From DUOX01 sp050944015 (GTDB taxonomy: Bacteria > Bacillota > Clostridia > Oscillospirales > Oscillospiraceae): a stretch of DNA of 26,036 nt. The notes below the pieces were generated by a model that had not been told where the DNA came from, did no database searches, and worked only from the letters and a program-made list of their open reading frames with translations. This document shows positions 21,905 to 26,036 of this stretch, piece by piece; the first letter of the stretch is position 1; every line of letters begins with the position of its first letter. The stretch spans positions 1-26,036 of the forward strand of contig JBMNQG010000029.1 of NCBI GenBank assembly GCA_050944015.1, given 5' to 3'. The translations under genes were made by a program, and so were the position numbers.

Positions 21905-24541
21905 TTACGCCGTCCTGGCGGCCTTTCTCTGGAAGTGCTTGACTATTTCGACAATGGGGATTACGCAGGCCGCAAGAACCAGCGCAACCGTATACTCAAA
22001 GGCGTTGATATGGGCCAGTCCGAAAGCGTCGGAAAGGAAGGGCACATAGATTACCGCGGAGGTAAGCGCCAGGCTGGCCAGGGTGCCAATGTTCAGGATT
22101 GGGTTCGAGGTCTTCAAAGCGAACAGGCTCCCCCGCTGGGAGCGCATGTTGAAGCTGTGGAATATCTCCGCCATGTTCATGGTAAGGAAGGCCATGGTGG
22201 TTCCGTCGATGCTGTCGGTTATCTCCCAAAGGCCGGTTTCAATGTAGTGGCCTATAAAGTAGGCGGCAAATGTCAGGACGGACACCATGACGCCCTGGTA
22301 TCCGATGTCTATGCCCATGCCCTCGGCGAAAATTCCAGCCTTGGGGTCCCGGGGCTTGCGCTTCATAATGTCCGGCTCCGCCTTTTCCGTGCCCAGCGCC
22401 AGGGCGGGGAAGCAGTCGGTAATCAGGTTTATCCACAAGAGGTGAACGGGCTTCAAAATGGTAAATCCCATCAGCGTCGCCACAAAAATGCTTATGACCT
22501 CGCTCATGTTGGAGCCCAGGAGGAACTGGATTGACTTGCGGATGTTGGCGTAAATGCGCCTGCCTTCCTCCACGGCGCCCACGATTGTGGCGAAGTTGTC
22601 GTCCGCCAGGACCATGTCCGCCACGTTTTTCGTTACGTCCGTTCCGGTTATGCCCATTCCCACGCCTATGTCGGCGGATTTAATGCTGGGGGCGTCGTTG
22701 ACGCCGTCGCCGGTCATTGCCGTCACAAAGCCCGCCTTGCGCCAGGCTTTGACTATTCGCACCTTGTGCTCCGGCTGGACGCGGGCGTAAACGGTGATGT
22801 TCTGGAACACCTGCTCGAACTCTTCGTCGCTCAGCTCGTTAAGCTGGGAGCCGGTAATGGCCTGGGTGTCGCTGGTGAGGATGCCAAGCTCCATGGCAAT
22901 TGCCCGGGCCGTGTCTATGTGGTCGCCAGTAATCATAATGGGCCGTATGCCGGCACTGCGGCATTCCTCGATGGCGACCTTCACTTCAGGCCGGACGGGG
23001 TCAATCATGCCCGTAAGCCCAACGAAGCAGAGGTTCTGCTCCAGGGCCTCGGGCGTGCAATCTTTGGGCTCCGTTTCATGTAATCGCATTGCCGCCATGA
23101 GGACGCGCAGCGCCCTGCTGGCCATGTCCCTGTTGGCCCTGAGAATCTCTCCCCTCACCTCGTCGTTTATGGGCAGCATCTTCCCGTCCCGGAGGTAATG
23201 GCTGCATTTCTGCAGCACCACGTCGGGCGCGCCCTTTGTGTACTGGACTATGCCCTTTTCGGTCCTGTGGACGGTGCTCATCATTTTCCTGCTGCTGTCA
23301 AAGGGGGCCTCGCCGATTCTGGGCGCTTTCTTCTTCAGCTCGTCCTTGTGAAGGCCGAGTCTGTGGGCGTAGTTTACCAGTGCGGCCTCCGTGGGCTCTC
23401 CTATCACCTTGCCGTCCGCGTCAAAGTCTGCGTCGCAGCAGAGGGCCATGGCTTCGGCCAGGAGCTTTTCATCGGAGGAATAATGGTCAACAACGGTCAT
23501 CTTGTTCTGGGTAAGGGTTCCGGTTTTGTCCGAACAGATAATCTGGGCGCAGCCCAGGGTTTCAACGGCCGTAAGCCGCCGGATAATGGCGTTCCGCTTG
23601 CTCATATTTGTGACGCCCATGGCCAGCACAACCGTCACCACCATGGCCAAACCTTCCGGTATTGCGGCAACCGCCAGGCTGACCGCAATCATGAAGCTGT
23701 TAAGCATGCTGTCGAAGGTGAACCGCCCTTCCCGGAGCACACCCACGGCGAAGATGACAGCGCATATGCCCAGCACCAGATAGGTCAGAATCTTGCTGAG
23801 CTCCGCCAGCTTGATTTGAAGGGGTGTCTGTCCCTCCTGGGCCTGGGAAAGGGCGTCGGCAATCTTGCCCATCTCCGTATCCATGCCGGTGGCGGTTATA
23901 ACGGCCTTGCCCCGGCCGTAAGCCACTGTGCTGCCCATGTAAACCATGTTGGACCTGTCCCCCAGGGGCACATCGCTGCTGTCCTTCAGGTTGATGATGT
24001 CTATAAACTTGTTGACGGGCACGCTCTCGCCCGTAAGGGCGGCCTCCTCAGTGGAAAGGTTAATGCTCTCTATCAGGCGCCCGTCCGCCGGGACCGCGTC
24101 GCCGGCCTCCAGGAGAACGATGTCGCCCACCGCCAGGTCCTCGCTTCGGATGGTCTTAATGTGGCCGTCCCGCAGTACCCGGCTTGTCGCCGCCGACATT
24201 TCCTGCAGGGCCTCGATGGCGTGCTCGGCCTTGTTCTCCTGATAAACGCCAAGTATGGCATTAATAATCACGACCGCAAGAATAATAATGGCGTCGAAAA
24301 TGGTCTCTCCCTGCATCAGGGAGGTGACAGTGGAAATGGCGGCAGCCGCTATAAGTATGATTATCATCGGGTCCGCCATTTGGGCCAGCAGTTTCTTAAG
24401 GAGAGAATCCTTCTCCGGCTCCGCCAGCTTGTTCTTTCCGTTTTCCGCCAGGCGCCGCTCCGCCTCCTGGGATGTGAGTCCCTCCCGGCAGCTTCCCGTA
24501 GCTTTAAGGACGGCGGCAATGCTTTCTGTGTAATGCTTCAT
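21905..24541 (-). CDS. P-type ATPase, IIA/SERCA-like, probable Mn2+/Ca2+ exporter
   Basis: An 878-residue membrane pump of normal length. The actuator motif TGES is at 170-173, the phosphorylation site DKTGT at 338-342 (Asp338) and the hinge TGDGVND at 610-616. Cation-site residues of the SERCA group are visible: PEGL in M4 (Glu296), SNMSE in M5 (Asn678, Glu681) and NLITD in M6 (Asn705, Asp709). That pattern fits Ca2+ and related divalent ions. The leader contains what I read as a Mn2+-sensing yybP-ykoY riboswitch; P-type ATPases under this switch in lactococci and pneumococci export Mn2+/Ca2+, so manganese or calcium efflux is the best functional call. ATG at 24541 has AAAGGGG 6 nt upstream. 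It is transcribed alone and shares its terminator with the PAP2 gene. Confidence 0.93.
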   Translation of the reverse strand: MKHYTESIAAVLKATGSCREGLTSQEAERRLAENGKNKLAEPEKDSLLKKLLAQMADPMIIILIAAAAISTVTSLMQGETIFDAIIILAVVIINAILGVYQENKAEHAIEALQEMSAATSRVLRDGHIKTIRSEDLAVGDIVLLEAGDAVPADGRLIESINLSTEEAALTGESVPVNKFIDIINLKDSSDVPLGDRSNMVYMGSTVAYGRGKAVITATGMDTEMGKIADALSQAQEGQTPLQIKLAELSKILTYLVLGICAVIFAVGVLREGRFTFDSMLNSFMIAVSLAVAAIPEGLAMVVTVVLAMGVTNMSKRNAIIRRLTAVETLGCAQIICSDKTGTLTQNKMTVVDHYSSDEKLLAEAMALCCDADFDADGKVIGEPTEAALVNYAHRLGLHKDELKKKAPRIGEAPFDSSRKMMSTVHRTEKGIVQYTKGAPDVVLQKCSHYLRDGKMLPINDEVRGEILRANRDMASRALRVLMAAMRLHETEPKDCTPEALEQNLCFVGLTGMIDPVRPEVKVAIEECRSAGIRPIMITGDHIDTARAIAMELGILTSDTQAITGSQLNELSDEEFEQVFQNITVYARVQPEHKVRIVKAWRKAGFVTAMTGDGVNDAPSIKSADIGVGMGITGTDVTKNVADMVLADDNFATIVGAVEEGRRIYANIRKSIQFLLGSNMSEVISIFVATLMGFTILKPVHLLWINLITDCFPALALGTEKAEPDIMKRKPRDPKAGIFAEGMGIDIGYQGVMVSVLTFAAYFIGHYIETGLWEITDSIDGTTMAFLTMNMAEIFHSFNMRSQRGSLFALKTSNPILNIGTLASLALTSAVIYVPFLSDAFGLAHINAFEYTVALVLAACVIPIVEIVKHFQRKAARTA

Positions 24542-24609
24542 ACTTTGCCCCTTTCTGAAGGTTGTCTACTTTCCGCCACTATCGAAAATATATTTTTCCC
24601 GGATATATC

Positions 24610-24730
24610 AGAAAAGACCCATGGATAGACCGCGGCCTATCCATGAGTCTGGTCATTTAATACAAGCCAGGCGAAAATGCCATGATGTTGACTTGTAACG
24701 GACAATCCGCTGACTACTCCCCCACGGAAA
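24610..24730 (-). promoter_or_regulatory. yybP-ykoY (Mn2+) riboswitch with terminator
   Basis: On the minus strand the leader contains hallmarks of the yybP-ykoY class in order: GGGGGAGTAG (24723-24714), a short P2 hairpin (CGGA..TCCG), GTCAACATCATGG (24692-24680), then GCCTGGCTTG. P1 can form between TCCGTG (24728-24723) and CATGGA (24645-24640). The same CATGGA belongs to the 5' arm of a 14-bp hairpin (24650-24637 with 24628-24615, one mismatch) that is followed by a T-rich run. P1 and the terminator exclude each other, so ligand binding should prevent termination and turn the pump gene on. Recognised by eye from memory of the consensus; not run against a covariance model. Confidence 0.8.
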
Positions 24731-24763
24731 CATTTTGCAAGCTGAATTGGTAATATTGGTAAT

Positions 24764-24793
24764 ATCTTAACATTTATGATTGTTCTGTGTCAA
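24764..24793 (-). promoter_or_regulatory. Promoter of the riboswitch-ATPase transcript
   Basis: On the minus strand a consensus TTGACA (24793-24788) and TAAGAT (24769-24764) are spaced by 18 bp. The start site near 24757 puts the riboswitch P1 about 30 nt into the transcript, as expected. The leader before the ATG is about 215 nt. Confidence 0.7.
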
Positions 24794-24888
24794 GTCATTG
24801 CTTCTGTGGTAACAGCCAAACATTGTTAATAAAATGACCGTTTTTGTTATAAATTCCGTACACGTGCCTATTTAATACGCCGGCGGCA

Positions 24889-24897
24889 TGCTATAAT
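24889..24897 (+). promoter_or_regulatory. Extended -10 promoter for birA
   Basis: TGCTATAAT is an extended -10 box with a perfect TATAAT. No good -35 is present at 16-18 bp. Transcription would begin near 24904, about 25 nt before the birA start. Confidence 0.65.
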
Positions 24898-24928
24898 ACA
24901 TCTGACTTTAATTGGAACGAGGCATTTT

Positions 24929-25684
24929 ATGAACCAGACCAAGATTATAAATTACTGCGGAGACATATCGAAGCGACTGTCCATTATTGTTCTGGACGAG
25001 GCCGGCTCCACAAACGACGAAGTAAAATCCCGCGCCAAAGACGGCAGCGACTGGGTGGTCATTGCCAGAAAGCAGACCGCCGGAAGGGGCAGGTTCGGCC
25101 GCAGTTTCGACTCCCAAAGGGGCGGGCTGTATCTGAGCCTCAGCTTCAGGCCGGACCGGCCGCCGGAGCAGTCGCTGCACTTGACGGCGCTGGCCGCATT
25201 AGCAATTTGCGACGCTGTGCGGAAATTATGCAACATAAAAGTGGAAATCAAGTGGCCCAACGACCTGCTGGCAAATGGCAAAAAGTTCTGCGGCATACTG
25301 ACCGAGGCCGTTTTCAGCGGCGGCTATTTTCTGGTGACGGGCATCGGCATAAATTTGGACAACCCCCTGCCCCCGGAGCTTGCGGAAGCCACAACGCTCA
25401 GGGAGGCATGCGGGTTTTCCCCGGAGCCGGAGCTCCTTGCGGCGGAGGTAATCAAGCGCACCTACCAGGTCTTTGCCGAAGCCTACGACAAAAAGCCCCA
25501 GCTGCTACAAAGATACGAAAGAAGCTGCGCCACCATCGGCAAAAAAGTCCGGGCCGCCGTGGACGGAACACCCGTTGAAGGGATTGCGGTGGGAATAAAC
25601 GAAAACGCCGCTCTCCTTGTGCAAAAGGAAAACGGCGACATCGAGGCCATATTTTCCGGGGAGGCCACCCTCAAAAAGGACTGA
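24929..25684 (+). CDS. birA: Biotin-[acetyl-CoA carboxylase] ligase, without DNA-binding domain
   Basis: A 251-residue cytoplasmic enzyme that makes biotinyl-5'-AMP and transfers biotin to the biotin-carrier lysine of acetyl-CoA carboxylase and similar enzymes. The substrate-recognition segment LDEAGSTNDE (22-31), the biotinyl-AMP loop GRGRFGR (52-58) and KWPND (108-112) with nearby GKKFCGILTE are all present, as is the small SH3-like C-terminal domain (GKKVRAAVDGTPVEGIAVGI). The N-terminal winged helix found in E. coli-type BirA is missing, so it is a group I ligase that should not repress biotin genes. ATG at 24929 has a modest GAGG upstream. It ends one base from the stop of the convergent spoIIR, with no terminator between them. 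Confidence 0.94.
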   Translation: MNQTKIINYCGDISKRLSIIVLDEAGSTNDEVKSRAKDGSDWVVIARKQTAGRGRFGRSFDSQRGGLYLSLSFRPDRPPEQSLHLTALAALAICDAVRKLCNIKVEIKWPNDLLANGKKFCGILTEAVFSGGYFLVTGIGINLDNPLPPELAEATTLREACGFSPEPELLAAEVIKRTYQVFAEAYDKKPQLLQRYERSCATIGKKVRAAVDGTPVEGIAVGINENAALLVQKENGDIEAIFSGEATLKKD

Positions 25685-25685
25685 C

Positions 25686-26036
25686 TTACCTGGCGCCCTT
25701 TAATCTGTTCATAAGGCTGCCCCAGAGCTCGATTATCCTGAACTTCAGCACATAGCCTTCGTTTCCTTCGGTTATCAGGGAAACATCGTCCAAATCCAGG
25801 CCGCTTTTTTCCGCAACCTCAGCCTGGGCGACGGACACGCAAAGGGGCGGGAAGACTACGCACCACCAGTTTTCACCCCTGCCCTCGCCCAGAATAACCC
25901 GCAGGGACTCGTATTCCCCTGCCGGCAGGGAGAAGTCCTCATACACCCTGGTCGGGTAGTATTCCCGGCCAAGCGTCACGGACACGCGGCAGTCAATGCC
26001 CCGGCTCTCAAGAAACCGCCTGGTGTTCTCCTCAAG
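25686..26036 (-). CDS. spoIIR: Stage II sporulation protein R, partial (N terminus beyond the window)
   Basis: The last 116 codons of a gene entering from the right edge. The reading frame is open to the edge, so no start is visible. Diagnostic sequence is the SpoIIR C-terminal domain: GREYYPTRVYEDFSLPAGEY, LRVILGEGRGENWWCVVFPP and LCVS. SpoIIR is made in the forespore and secreted into the space between the two sporulation membranes, where it triggers SpoIIGA to process pro-sigma-E in the mother cell. After the conserved core there is a 50-residue tail ending VLKFRIIELWGSLMNRLKGAR. Its presence indicates that the host is a genetic endospore former. It converges on birA with a 1-nt gap. Confidence 0.93.
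   Translation of the reverse strand, partial: LEENTRRFLESRGIDCRVSVTLGREYYPTRVYEDFSLPAGEYESLRVILGEGRGENWWCVVFPPLCVSVAQAEVAEKSGLDLDDVSLITEGNEGYVLKFRIIELWGSLMNRLKGAR

Noticed and set aside
23198..24628. Long plus-strand open frame (476 codons) antisense to the cation ATPase
   Set aside because: It is a mirror frame of a gene with complete P-type ATPase motifs; the product is His/Gly-rich with no domain. The same applies to the long antisense frames at 4918-6225 and 13454-14392.
24742..24766. Short direct repeat GGTAATAT/GGTAATAT near the ATPase promoter
   Set aside because: Only two copies in AT-rich spacer DNA, located downstream of the -10 box; too short to assign a role.

Overview
The window reads as a piece of chromosome from an anaerobic, endospore-forming member of the Clostridia (Oscillospiraceae-like by gene content; a judgement from protein style, not a search). 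Evidence is a SpoIIR gene at the right edge, oxygen-independent HemZ, a [4Fe-4S] old-yellow-enzyme oxidoreductase, strong AGGAGG-type ribosome binding sites and no respiratory genes. There is no rRNA, tRNA, CRISPR array, insertion sequence or prophage structural gene.

Left region (1-12,918), nearly all on the minus strand. After a partial ArsC/Spx-like gene at the edge comes a compact run that reads from 10,722 down to 785: one large NADH:flavin oxidoreductase, three tandem SnoaL/NTF2-like proteins, a lipoprotein solute-binding protein, two permeases and two ATPases of a dipeptide/oligopeptide-type ABC importer. Gaps are 65 nt or less and some genes overlap, so this looks like one operon of about 10 kb that imports a small molecule and modifies it. 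Two overlapping LysR-type regulator genes lie immediately upstream with their own promoter and are the likely controllers. SnoaL-fold dehydratase/isomerase candidates next to a BaiH/FadH-type reductase recall, in parts only, bile-acid 7-dehydroxylation; the substrate is unknown. This is the best candidate for an undescribed system.

Middle region (12,973-16,461). A MarR regulator and an MsbA/LmrA-type ABC exporter form a small operon with a recognisable promoter and a palindrome over the start site; the exporter has a one-base homopolymer frameshift at its extreme C terminus. Facing it on the plus strand is an amidase plus holin-like pair that resembles a phage lysis cassette standing alone.

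Right region (16,491-26,036). A plus-strand housekeeping run encodes a beta-CASP metallo-beta-lactamase nuclease, HemZ, a uridine-kinase-family enzyme, a left-handed beta-helix protein and a PAP2 phosphatase. It converges, through a shared bidirectional terminator, on a P-type IIA cation ATPase on the minus strand. That ATPase has a long leader which I read as a yybP-ykoY (Mn2+) riboswitch with a transcription terminator, implying manganese/calcium export. A birA biotin ligase (plus) and the 3' part of spoIIR (minus) close the window.
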